From DAIDKA01 sp035943195 (GTDB lineage: Bacteria > Pseudomonadota > Gammaproteobacteria > Steroidobacterales > Steroidobacteraceae), in the NCBI GenBank assembly GCA_035943195.1, contig DASZCK010000071.1, forward strand, positions 1 through 20,655: 20,655 nt of DNA, written 5' to 3'. Positions 7,994 to 14,968 of the stretch are shown here, piece after piece. The notes under the pieces were generated by a model. It was given only the letters and a program-made list of their open reading frames with translations. It did not search any database and had not been told where the DNA came from. The position numbers and the translations under genes are program-made. Position 1 is the first letter of the stretch, and the number at the start of each line of letters is the position of its first letter.

Positions 7994-8506
7994 ATGACTT
8001 TGCGACATGTGAAAGGGATAGTGGCGGCGTCACTGGTGCTGTTCGCAACTGCGGTAACCGCCCAGACTCCTGCGACAAACACCCCATCGAGTGCACCCGC
8101 GGCGGCACCTACCCCGGACTATCATCCCAGCCTGGGTGATCTGATGACCATGGCGGTCCAGCCACGCCACACCAAACTCGGACTCGCCGGCAGGCAGGGC
8201 AATTGGCCCTACGCCCAGTATGAACTGAGTGAATTGCGCAACGCCTTTGCGCGGGTGACCCGGACCATTCCGGTATACCGGAACATCGATATGGCGCCGG
8301 TATTCGCCTCGCTAACGATGCCGCCGCTGAGCGCCGTGGAGCAGGCGATTCATGCCCAGGATGCCGGTCGGTTCAAGGCGGCGTATGCGCAGCTGACGAC
8401 TGCGTGTAACGCCTGCCATCTCAGTCAGGACCATGCTGCGGTCGTCATCCGCGTGCCGGACACAAACCCCTATGCGGATCAGGATTTTCGCAAGTCCGAG
8501 CGCTGA
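7994..8506 (+). CDS. Small monoheme c-type cytochrome-like protein, exported
   Basis: A 170-residue protein with a Sec signal peptide (HVKGIVAASLVLFATAVTAQ), a Pro/Ala/Thr-rich linker at residues 25-42 and one heme c attachment site, CNACH at 138-142, near the C-terminus. The predicted helical body with a C-terminal CxxCH recalls the cytochrome c' or cytochrome c-prime-like fold; candidate distal ligands are Met51, Met53 or His59. Function is unknown; it may pass electrons with or for the preceding exported protein. AAGGAG at 7987-7992 sits only one base before the ATG at 7994, but 7 nt before an in-frame TTG at 8000. Translation may therefore start at TTG 8000, two codons later. Confidence 0.8.
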   Translation: MTLRHVKGIVAASLVLFATAVTAQTPATNTPSSAPAAAPTPDYHPSLGDLMTMAVQPRHTKLGLAGRQGNWPYAQYELSELRNAFARVTRTIPVYRNIDMAPVFASLTMPPLSAVEQAIHAQDAGRFKAAYAQLTTACNACHLSQDHAAVVIRVPDTNPYADQDFRKSER

Positions 8507-8512
8507 GCTAGG

Positions 8513-8596
8513 CAAAAAAGCGGGCCGCCAAACAAGTTAGCGGCCCGATGTTCCCTTGGGAGGTGGAAATCAATACTCGGCGCGTAAAATGATAGC
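8513..8596 (-). ncRNA. Candidate LacI-controlled small RNA (about 85 nt)
   Basis: A sigma70-like promoter reading leftward (TTGACA, 16 bp, TATTAT at 8603-8630) would start RNA near 8596, and the intrinsic terminator at 8514-8547 would end it near 8513. Nothing between them looks coding: the only frame is a 21-codon TTG-initiated one (8573-8508) with no ribosome site that runs through the terminator. The body contains CCACCUCCC (8558-8566 complement), a perfect match to the anti-Shine-Dalgarno type of seed used by some RBS-blocking sRNAs. The GC hairpin plus U-tail resembles an Hfq-binding 3' end. Alternatives are a regulatory relic of a lost gene or a promoter feeding only the lacI 3' UTR. 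No homology is claimed. Confidence 0.45.
8514..8547 (-). terminator. Intrinsic terminator for leftward transcription
   Basis: Reading leftward, the perfect 8-bp GC stem CGGGCCGC/GCGGCCCG (8540-8547 pairing with 8521-8528, 11-nt loop) is followed by C and six T residues (8514-8519). On the other strand the hairpin has no T-run, so it acts leftward only. It would end the esterase-lacI message and also any transcript from the promoter at 8603-8630. Confidence 0.85.
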
Positions 8597-8603
8597 GCTC
8601 ACA
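8590..8603. promoter_or_regulatory. LacI-family operator, site O1
   Basis: TGATAGCGCTCACA is an imperfect dyad with the central CG pair typical of LacI/GalR operators (GC|GC centre). It matches the site at 11034-11047 at 12 of 14 positions. It begins at the inner edge of the TATTAT box and spans the predicted start of the leftward transcript, an arrangement that would block initiation. The obvious ligand is the LacI-type regulator encoded immediately upstream. Confidence 0.7.
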
Positions 8604-8630
8604 TAATACTTCGCGGAATTGACTTGTCAA
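8603..8630 (-). promoter_or_regulatory. Strong sigma70-like promoter downstream of lacI
   Basis: Reading leftward, TTGACA (complement of 8625-8630, 6/6 consensus) and TATTAT (complement of 8603-8608, 5/6) are separated by 16 bp. No other intergenic region in this window shows so close a consensus match. It starts 18 bp after the lacI stop codon and points at a region without a gene, overlapping operator O1. The -35 box is half of a TTGAC-TT-GTCAA dyad (8619-8630) that may bind a further protein. Confidence 0.65.
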
Positions 8631-8647
8631 GCGCCGCGTCGCACCGG

Positions 8648-9685
8648 CTAGCGCGCCGCGGAGGATTCGCGCTTGATCAGCGAGAAGTTCAGGATGTGCT
8701 GCTGCGGCCCGAGGCTCCCGCCGGTAGCCTGCAACCTGATTTCCTCCACCAGGATTTCGATGGCCTTGCGCGCCATCGCCGCGACCGGCTGGCGAATGGT
8801 GGTGAGGCCCGGCCAAATGGTCGTCGCCACCGTGGTGTCATCGAATCCCACGATGGTCAGGTCGCGCGGAACCTCGAGACCAAAACGGTGCGCCACGGCG
8901 ATGGCGGCCGCCGCCATGTCATCGTTACTGGCGAAAATCGCGGTGGGGCGTGGGCTGGCGCTCAGCAGCTGCTCGGTTGCCGAGAGGCCTGAGCGATAGG
9001 TAAAGGCCCCCTGCTTGACCCATTCGGCCCGTGGCTGCAGGCCCTGCTCCGCCAGCGCGGACACAAACCCGGCGTAGCGCTCCGAACTGGATGTCTGGTT
9101 CGGAGCACCGACGATGAAGCCGATATCGCGGTGCCCCAAGGACAGCAGGCAGCGGGTCATGGCCGCGGCGGCTTCATGGTCGTTGATACAGACCGAGAGA
9201 CCCTCGGCAGCCGGTCGGCCGGGCGCCACGCAGATGTACGGCACTTTCGCCGCCCGCAGGGTCTCCAGCACGGTTCTGGAGTCAGACAGCGGCGGCGGCA
9301 GGATGATTCCACCGACCCCGTCCGCCAGTAGTTTCTGGACGGCTTTGCGCTCATCGCGCAGGCCACACTTCTCGAGCAGCACCTGGCAGCCGGCCCGGCT
9401 GCATTGCTCGAGCACGCCCACCAGCAGCTCGTTGAGGAAGTTGGCGCTGGGATTGTTGTAGAGCAGGCCGATATGCAGCGTCGCGGCCTTGGCCAGGTTG
9501 CGCGCCGCAACGTTCGGGGAGTAGCGCAGCTTCTCGATGGCAGCCTGCACCCGCTGCCGAGTTTCACCGCGCACCTTGGTGTCACCGCTTAAGACACGCG
9601 ACACCGTCATGGGCGAGACGCCCACGTACTGCGCGACTTCGTACATCGTGACCGCCCCACGGCGGCGGCGCCTGGATTTTTGCAC
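8648..9685 (-). CDS. LacI/GalR-family transcriptional repressor
   Basis: A LacI-type repressor, 345 residues from the GTG at 9685. It has an N-terminal helix-turn-helix (AVTMYEVAQYVGVSPMTVSR, residues 11-30), hinge helix SPNVAARNLAKA, and a periplasmic-binding-protein-like sugar domain (HIGLLYNNPSANFLNELLVG onward, ending HILNFSLIKRESS). The Leu in the hinge helix fits operators with a central CG pair, as found at 8590-8603 and 11034-11047. The effector is probably an oligosaccharide or monosaccharide freed by the adjacent hydrolases. The GTG start gives a normal LacI length and an 8-bp gap from the esterase stop. An upstream ATG at 9745 would add 20 unusual residues and overlap the esterase by 52 bp, with GGAG too close to it to function well; it remains possible. 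Confidence 0.92.
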   Translation of the reverse strand: MQKSRRRRRGAVTMYEVAQYVGVSPMTVSRVLSGDTKVRGETRQRVQAAIEKLRYSPNVAARNLAKAATLHIGLLYNNPSANFLNELLVGVLEQCSRAGCQVLLEKCGLRDERKAVQKLLADGVGGIILPPPLSDSRTVLETLRAAKVPYICVAPGRPAAEGLSVCINDHEAAAAMTRCLLSLGHRDIGFIVGAPNQTSSSERYAGFVSALAEQGLQPRAEWVKQGAFTYRSGLSATEQLLSASPRPTAIFASNDDMAAAAIAVAHRFGLEVPRDLTIVGFDDTTVATTIWPGLTTIRQPVAAMARKAIEILVEEIRLQATGGSLGPQQHILNFSLIKRESSAAR

Positions 9686-9693
9686 GGAAGATC

Positions 9694-11004
9694 TTAGCGA
9701 GAACCGATCGGAGGCGATCCGCCCGTTCGCAACGCCTGCAACCATTGCTCCGAGCGCTGCGTGAACGGCAGTTGCTGTTCGGGAGTTGCAAAGTTGTTAT
9801 GCGGTGAATCAACCATCGGCACCGCCTCCTTGGCGCCCGGGATCTGGTTGAAGGCAGTCCAGATGCCCGCCGGTGGCGCGGTGGTGTCGGTAAATCCCAT
9901 GGCAATGAGGGTGGGTGCCCGAATCCGCGACGCGCAATTCACCGTGTCGAAGTACGGGGCCGTGCGCAAGGCGCGTGGATCATCCGCGGGCCAGTTCGGA
10001 TAGCCGGTCAAACGCCCGTGCGCCTCACCGTTGGCGTCCGCGCCGGAGGGTTCATTGACGACCACGGCGGTCACCTTGTGGTTAAGGGCCGCCGTGCACA
10101 GACTCTGCTGACCGCCCATGCTGGTGCCAAGCAGCACCAGGGTATGCCCGTCCCAATCCTTGCGGCTCGCAAGATACTCCACCGCGCGGAAATCAGACAA
10201 ATACATGCGCAGGAAGTAGCTTCGGTCGCGACTGTCACGGCCGATGGCCTGGTATTGCTTGATCCTGGCGGGCAGTGCGTCGTAGTAGGCCTGCGGTTCG
10301 ACCGGCAGGACATCGTGGGGCTCGACGTTCAGCGCCAGCCAACCCTGCGCCGCGCGATCCACCACCCACTGCTTCTGCAGTGGATAGGGACCGCCGGCGT
10401 ACTGCAGAATCAGCAGGGCCGGGAGCCGCGCGCCCGCGCGCGGTCGCGCGATCTGCCCGTGGATGTGGGCGCCGTCGACCGTGGCCATGGTGATCGTGGC
10501 GTAGTCGATATCCGGATTGCCGCTCGGCACGGAGGTGAGCTTGGGTTTCGCCGGTACGGTCTTGAGCCACGCGAGCTTCGACTTCCAGAAGCGATCGAAA
10601 TCCGCCGGCCCGGGTATCGAGGGCTGCAACTGCTGTGGCGCTACCGCGGCTCCCAACAACAGTGGGGCCTTGGGGGCATCGCTTGCGGTGATCTCCACGT
10701 AGAGCATCTCCGGCTCGTGAGCCACGAGCGCGATGCGCGCGGCATGGCCCGTGAAACTCAATTGCCCGGCCGCCACCGGAGTGAGCCCGTTGCGCCGTAC
10801 CGTGAAGTGATAACTGCGCGGCGCGGCATCGGATGCACGGACAAACGACCAACCCACGGTGTCCCCGACCGCATAGGTCTCCGCCTTGCGATCGGGCGTG
10901 ACGGTCAGTTCCGGCAGCGGCGGAGTGGCCGGGGGTGCCGCGCGGGACAGTGCCCATCCGAGGGTGAAGAGCAGCGCCAGCATTGCGAATCTGATGTGCT
11001 TCAT
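9694..11004 (-). CDS. Acetyl xylan esterase-like alpha/beta hydrolase (CE7/AXE1 type), exported
   Basis: A 436-residue secreted esterase. Residues 1-23 are a Sec signal peptide (MKHIRFAMLALLFTLGWALS then RAAPP). Residues 30-125 look like a beta-sandwich N-terminal domain, and residues 130-425 an alpha/beta hydrolase of the AXE1 family. The catalytic triad is readable as Ser295 in LLGTSMGGQQ, Asp373 in MGFTDTTAPP and His402 in VDSPHNNF. CE7 enzymes deacetylate xylo-oligosaccharides and similar sugars, which fits an arabinoxylan locus. The family's GxSQGG motif has Met instead of Gln. The gene is first in the leftward esterase-lacI pair and diverges from the GH3 gene over 85 bp containing a LacI-type operator, so it should be repressed by its partner. 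Confidence 0.87.
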   Translation of the reverse strand: MKHIRFAMLALLFTLGWALSRAAPPATPPLPELTVTPDRKAETYAVGDTVGWSFVRASDAAPRSYHFTVRRNGLTPVAAGQLSFTGHAARIALVAHEPEMLYVEITASDAPKAPLLLGAAVAPQQLQPSIPGPADFDRFWKSKLAWLKTVPAKPKLTSVPSGNPDIDYATITMATVDGAHIHGQIARPRAGARLPALLILQYAGGPYPLQKQWVVDRAAQGWLALNVEPHDVLPVEPQAYYDALPARIKQYQAIGRDSRDRSYFLRMYLSDFRAVEYLASRKDWDGHTLVLLGTSMGGQQSLCTAALNHKVTAVVVNEPSGADANGEAHGRLTGYPNWPADDPRALRTAPYFDTVNCASRIRAPTLIAMGFTDTTAPPAGIWTAFNQIPGAKEAVPMVDSPHNNFATPEQQLPFTQRSEQWLQALRTGGSPPIGSR

Positions 11005-11033
11005 ACCTTTCCTGATCGTCAGCGAGGTCTCTA

Positions 11034-11047
11034 TGGTAGCGCTCTCA
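11034..11047. promoter_or_regulatory. LacI-family operator, site O2, in the esterase/GH3 divergent promoter
   Basis: TGGTAGCGCTCTCA is an imperfect dyad around GCGC, near-identical to O1 (differences at positions 3 and 12). It lies midway in the 85-bp gap between the esterase start (11004) and the GH3 start (11090), where one bound repressor could shut both the esterase-lacI and the GH3-GH1 transcripts, giving lacI autoregulation. Confidence 0.72.
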
Positions 11048-11089
11048 TGGCGGCGGGTGTAGCATTCCCGCTCGATCGAAGGGGGAACA

Positions 11090-13447
11090 ATGCCAGGTAT
11101 GCGAACTGCAGCCGTCTGCTCACTGCTGTTGCCGTTTCTAAGTGTCGCCGCGGCGGCACCCGATCCAGCCCGTCCTCTCTATAAGGATCCTTCGGCCCCG
11201 CTCGAACAGCGCGTGGACGATCTATTGGGCCGTATGACGCTTGCGGAGAAGATCGTACAGATCACCTGCATCTGGGATCGCAAGAAGCAGCTGCTCGACG
11301 CTCGCAATAATTTTGACCTCGCCAAGGCGCGGGCCAGCTTCGCTGACGGTATCGGCCAGGTCGCACGGCCCAGTGACATCAATGGCAGCGGCGGCGATCC
11401 TCTGCAGACACCCTTTCGTGATGCGCGCCAGACCGTCGCGCTCGTCAATGCCATCCAGCACTTCCAGGTTGAAGACACCCGCCTGGGGATTCCGGCACTG
11501 TTCCACGAGGAAGGCCTGCATGGCTATGCGGCGCGCGATGCGACCAGTTTTCCCCAGGCCATCGCGCTTGCGAGTTCCTGGGACCCGCAGCTTCTGACCC
11601 GGGTGTTCAGCGTGGCGGGCCGCGAGATCCGCGCGCGCGGCGTGCAGATGGTGCTGGCCCCGGTGGTCGACGTGGGTCGTGATCCACGCTGGGGTCGCAT
11701 CGAGGAAACCTATGGCGAGGATCCCTACCTCGTTGGCCAGCTGGGCATCGCCGCCGTACGCGGCTTCCAGGGCGACACCCTCCCGTTGGCGCCCGGCAAG
11801 GTGTTCGCCACGCTCAAGCACATGACCGGTCACGGCCAGCCTGAGAGCGGCACCAACGTGGGGCCCGCCACCATTCCCGAGCGCACCCTGCGCGAGATGT
11901 TCTTTCCGCCTTTCGCCGCCGCCATCCATTCGGCGAACGCGCGCAACGTCATGGCCTCCTACAATGAAATCGACGGCATTCCCTCACATGCCAACTACTG
12001 GCTGCTGCATGACGTGCTGCGTGGCGAGATGGGTTACAAGGGCGCGGTGGTCAGTGACTACTACGGCATCGAGCAGCTGGAACAGTTGCATCACGTCGTG
12101 CCGGACCTGATGCACGCTGCCGCACGCGCGCTGCACGCCGGTGTTGATTTCGACCTGCCCGACGGCGAAGCCTACCTGCAGCTGCCGCAGGCACTGGCCG
12201 CGGGTCTGGTGACGCAGGCGCAGATCGACGAGGCTGTGCGCCGCATGTTGCGCATGAAGTTCCAGGCCGGCCTGTTCGAGAACCCGTATGCGGATGCCGA
12301 TGCGGCCGCGCGCATCACCGGCAATGACGAGGCGCGCGCCCTGGCAGTGGAAGCCGCCGCGAGAACCACCGTACTCTTGAAGAACGACGGCATGCTGCCG
12401 CTGCATACCGACACCATCAAGACGCTCGCCGTCATCGGACCGAACGCCGCGGCGGTGGAAATCGGCGGCTACTCGAACGTTCCTGCCCACCAGGTCAGCC
12501 TGCTCGATGGGCTGCGCGCCAAGGTCGGCAATCGGATGCATATCGTCACGGCCGAAGGCGTGCAGATCACGGCCTCGGGCGACTGGTATACGGATGAGGT
12601 AAAACTGGCGGACCCCGCGGAAAATCAGCGGCGCATCGCCCAGGCCGTGGCCCTGGCCCGCACGGCCGATGCGATCGTGCTCGCCATCGGCCAGAAACCT
12701 GCGATCAGCCGCGAGGGCTGGGCCGACAATCATCTGGGCGATCGCGACACCCTGGCACTCATGGCCCAGCAGCAGGATCTGGCCGAAGCCCTCTTCAAAT
12801 TGGGCAAGCCGGTGACGGTCGTGCTCATCAATGGATCGCCATTGGGCATTCCCGAGATCGCCGCGAAAGCCAATGCCATATTGGAGGCGTGGTATCCGGG
12901 CCAGGAGGGCGGCACTGCATTGGCCAACATTCTGCTGGGGGATAGCAATCCGGGTGGCAAGCTTCCCCTGACCATCCCGCGCTCCGTGGGTCAGCTGCCA
13001 TTGTTCTACAACCAGAAGGTCAGCGCCCATCGCGGCTACGTGTTCAGCTCCAAGGATCCCCTCTATCCCTTCGGGTACGGCCTGTCCTACACCACCTTCA
13101 CCCTCAGCGCGCCACAGCTGTCGGCGCCGCAGGTGAAGGCCGGGCAGCCGGTCACGGTCAGCGTCGAGGTGCACAATACCGGCACGCGTGCGGGCGATGA
13201 GGTGGTGCAGCTGTACGTCCATGAAACCGTCGCGTCGGTAACCCAGCCGGTCAAGCAGCTGAAGGCCTTCCGGCGCGTGACGCTGGCACCGGGGCAGTCC
13301 ACGACCGTGCGCTTCACGTTGGATCGGACCGCCTTTGACCTTTGGGACGAGCACATGAAGCGAGTGATCGAACCGGGCACCTTCGAGATCATGGTCGGCG
13401 ACAGCTCGGTGGCGGTGAAGACGGCCAAACTCGACATCACTTCATAG
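11090..13447 (+). CDS. Glycoside hydrolase family 3 (beta-glucosidase or beta-xylosidase), exported
   Basis: A 785-residue three-domain GH3 enzyme. It has a Sec signal (residues 1-22), the TIM-barrel domain (RVDDLLGRMTLAEKI, FHEEGLHGYAARDATSFPQ at 138-156, DVGRDPRWGRIEETYGEDP at 194-212), the alpha/beta sandwich (VLLKNDGMLPL, ILEAWYPGQEGGTALANILL) and a fibronectin III-like C-terminal domain (VSVEVHNTGTRAGDEVVQLY). The nucleophile is Asp323 in VVSDYYGI, where Tyr replaces the commoner Trp. The HEEGLHG loop is common to enzymes acting on xylo- or gluco-oligosaccharides, and specificity cannot be decided. The ATG at 11090 has GGGGGA upstream. It is followed directly by the GH1 gene and is probably repressed by LacI through O2. 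Confidence 0.93.
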   Translation: MPGMRTAAVCSLLLPFLSVAAAAPDPARPLYKDPSAPLEQRVDDLLGRMTLAEKIVQITCIWDRKKQLLDARNNFDLAKARASFADGIGQVARPSDINGSGGDPLQTPFRDARQTVALVNAIQHFQVEDTRLGIPALFHEEGLHGYAARDATSFPQAIALASSWDPQLLTRVFSVAGREIRARGVQMVLAPVVDVGRDPRWGRIEETYGEDPYLVGQLGIAAVRGFQGDTLPLAPGKVFATLKHMTGHGQPESGTNVGPATIPERTLREMFFPPFAAAIHSANARNVMASYNEIDGIPSHANYWLLHDVLRGEMGYKGAVVSDYYGIEQLEQLHHVVPDLMHAAARALHAGVDFDLPDGEAYLQLPQALAAGLVTQAQIDEAVRRMLRMKFQAGLFENPYADADAAARITGNDEARALAVEAAARTTVLLKNDGMLPLHTDTIKTLAVIGPNAAAVEIGGYSNVPAHQVSLLDGLRAKVGNRMHIVTAEGVQITASGDWYTDEVKLADPAENQRRIAQAVALARTADAIVLAIGQKPAISREGWADNHLGDRDTLALMAQQQDLAEALFKLGKPVTVVLINGSPLGIPEIAAKANAILEAWYPGQEGGTALANILLGDSNPGGKLPLTIPRSVGQLPLFYNQKVSAHRGYVFSSKDPLYPFGYGLSYTTFTLSAPQLSAPQVKAGQPVTVSVEVHNTGTRAGDEVVQLYVHETVASVTQPVKQLKAFRRVTLAPGQSTTVRFTLDRTAFDLWDEHMKRVIEPGTFEIMVGDSSVAVKTAKLDITS

Positions 13448-13452
13448 TGGCG

Positions 13453-14934
13453 ATGGTCCTCAATCGTCGCAGGGTTCTGCACGCGGCACTGGCACTGGCC
13501 GCGGCGCCGGTGGAACTGCTCGAGGCTTCCGCGCGCGCGGCGACGCCGGCCGCCGGCGCGACCCCGGCCGCTGCCCCCGTGCGCTTCCCGGAGGGCTTTC
13601 TGTGGGGCGCAGCGACCGCCGCTTACCAGGTCGAAGGCGCCTGGAAGACCGACGGTAAGGGCGAGTCGATCTGGGATCGCTTCAGCCATACCCCCGGCCA
13701 TATCAAGCATGGCGCCACGGGCGATGTCGCCTGCGACAGCTACCATCGCTACGCGGACGACATCGCGCTCCTCAAGCAACTGAACATCAAGAGCTACCGC
13801 TACTCCATCGCCTGGACACGCATTCAGCCCAATGGTCAAGGCCCGGTGAATGAGCGGGGCTTGGACTACTACAAGCGGCTGACCGATGCGCTGCTGGCAG
13901 CCGGCATTCGCCCTCTGCCGACGCTGTACCACTGGGATCTGCCGCAAGCGCTGGAAGATGCCGGCGGTTGGCCCAACCGCGACACGGCGGAGCGCTTTGC
14001 GGACTATGCGGCGCTGATCGGGCGCGCGCTCGGCGACCGCATCCCCCAGTGGGCGATCTTCAATGAGCCCAAGACCTTCACTGGCGTCGGTTACTGGAAC
14101 GGAACGCATGCACCCGGACGCAAGGACTGGCGGGCCTTCCTGCAAGCCACCCACACCGTGAACCTCGCGCAAGGTCGCGCCTTTCGGGCCCTGAAGGCCG
14201 CCAACAGCACACTGCAGGTGGGAAGCGTGTTCGACGTGGCACCGATGTTCCCGGCCACGACGGCGTACGAGGATATTGCCGCCGCCGAGCGCTGGCACCG
14301 GTTTCAGAATCTCTGGTTCATCACCACCGCCCTGCGTGGCCACTACCCCGAAGGCGTGCTGCCGCCGCAACACCAGGCGGCGCTTCTGGGCTATCGCGAT
14401 GGCGATGACCGCATCATGCGGGCGCCCCTGGACTTCATGGGGCTGAACTACTATTCCCCGTGGGTCGTCAAATACTCGACCGCCCCCGACAGTGCAATCG
14501 ACGTGAACAGCAGCGGCCAGTGGGCGACGGCACCCGTGCGTACCGCCAAGACCGACAATGGTTGGGACATTTATCCGCAGGGCTTCTACGAAATCCTGAT
14601 GCGCATGGCGCGCGAAGCCGGACCGCTGCCCATCGAGATCACTGAAAACGGCGCGGCCTACAATGTCGTGCCCGACGCGCAGGGCCAGATCCATGATCCG
14701 GCCCGCATCGACTATCTACGCAGCCACCTGCAGGCCCTGGCCCACGCGATTCACGACGGCGTCCCGGTGCGGGCCTATCACTGCTGGAGCCTGATGGACA
14801 ACTTCGAGTGGGCCGAAGGCTACTCGCAGCGCTTCGGCCTCACCTTCGTGGACTTCGAACACGGCCAGCGACGCACCATCAAGGACTCCGGGCACTGGTA
14901 TGCGAAGGTCGCCGGCAGCAATCAGGTCGCCTGA
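13453..14934 (+). CDS. Glycoside hydrolase family 1 beta-glucosidase with Tat signal
   Basis: A 493-residue GH1 enzyme. FLWGAATAAYQVEGAW at 49-64 is the family N-terminal signature. The acid/base is Glu205 in AIFNEPKTF, the nucleophile Glu398 in IEITENGAAY, and the C-terminal WSLMDNFEWAEGYSQRFGL is the canonical substrate-binding loop. The N-terminus MVLNRRRVLHAALALAA with ASARA carries a twin-arginine type signal, so the folded enzyme is probably exported, unlike most bacterial GH1 enzymes. An Ala/Pro-rich linker (about 29-43) precedes the barrel. The start overlaps the GH3 gene end: a GTG at 13447 shares its G with the GH3 TAG, and the ATG at 13453 lies 5 bp after it. ATG is chosen for the compact Tat signal. 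Translational coupling with GH3 is likely. Confidence 0.92.
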   Translation: MVLNRRRVLHAALALAAAPVELLEASARAATPAAGATPAAAPVRFPEGFLWGAATAAYQVEGAWKTDGKGESIWDRFSHTPGHIKHGATGDVACDSYHRYADDIALLKQLNIKSYRYSIAWTRIQPNGQGPVNERGLDYYKRLTDALLAAGIRPLPTLYHWDLPQALEDAGGWPNRDTAERFADYAALIGRALGDRIPQWAIFNEPKTFTGVGYWNGTHAPGRKDWRAFLQATHTVNLAQGRAFRALKAANSTLQVGSVFDVAPMFPATTAYEDIAAAERWHRFQNLWFITTALRGHYPEGVLPPQHQAALLGYRDGDDRIMRAPLDFMGLNYYSPWVVKYSTAPDSAIDVNSSGQWATAPVRTAKTDNGWDIYPQGFYEILMRMAREAGPLPIEITENGAAYNVVPDAQGQIHDPARIDYLRSHLQALAHAIHDGVPVRAYHCWSLMDNFEWAEGYSQRFGLTFVDFEHGQRRTIKDSGHWYAKVAGSNQVA

Positions 14935-14952
14935 TGCAAAGCGCGCGAGGAC

Positions 14953-14968
14953 GCACGCTTATGCGTGC
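14953..14968. terminator. Small GC hairpin between convergent GH1 and msrB genes
   Basis: GCACGC-TTAT-GCGTGC is a perfect 6-bp stem with a 4-base loop that includes the msrB stop codon. It sits in the 24-bp gap between two convergent genes, a common place for a bidirectional stop hairpin. Neither strand has a T-run, so terminator function is uncertain. Confidence 0.3.

Noticed and set aside
8558..8566. GGGAGGTGG read on the plus strand as a ribosome binding site
   Set aside because: The next plus-strand ATG (8589) is about 22 bases downstream and opens only a four-codon frame (ATG ATA GCG CTC ACA TAA region), so it starts no gene.
8508..8573. 21-codon TTG-initiated leftward peptide in the lacI-cytochrome gap
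   Set aside because: No ribosome site, rare start codon, and the coding part runs through the intrinsic terminator stem and T-run. A non-coding RNA explains the region better.
11984..13354. 456-codon open frame antisense to the GH3 gene
   Set aside because: Codon-complement shadow of a certain GH3 enzyme, with no recognisable domain or ribosome site.
13342..13452. Longer N-terminus for the GH1 protein extending into GH3
   Set aside because: It would overlap 106 bp of the GH3 coding end and bury the Tat signal behind 37 unrelated residues.
13087..14694. 535-codon open frame antisense to GH3/GH1
   Set aside because: Its coordinates lie over two genes with complete catalytic motifs, and its translation is Gly/Arg/Val-rich without any domain. 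It is a GC-rich antisense shadow.
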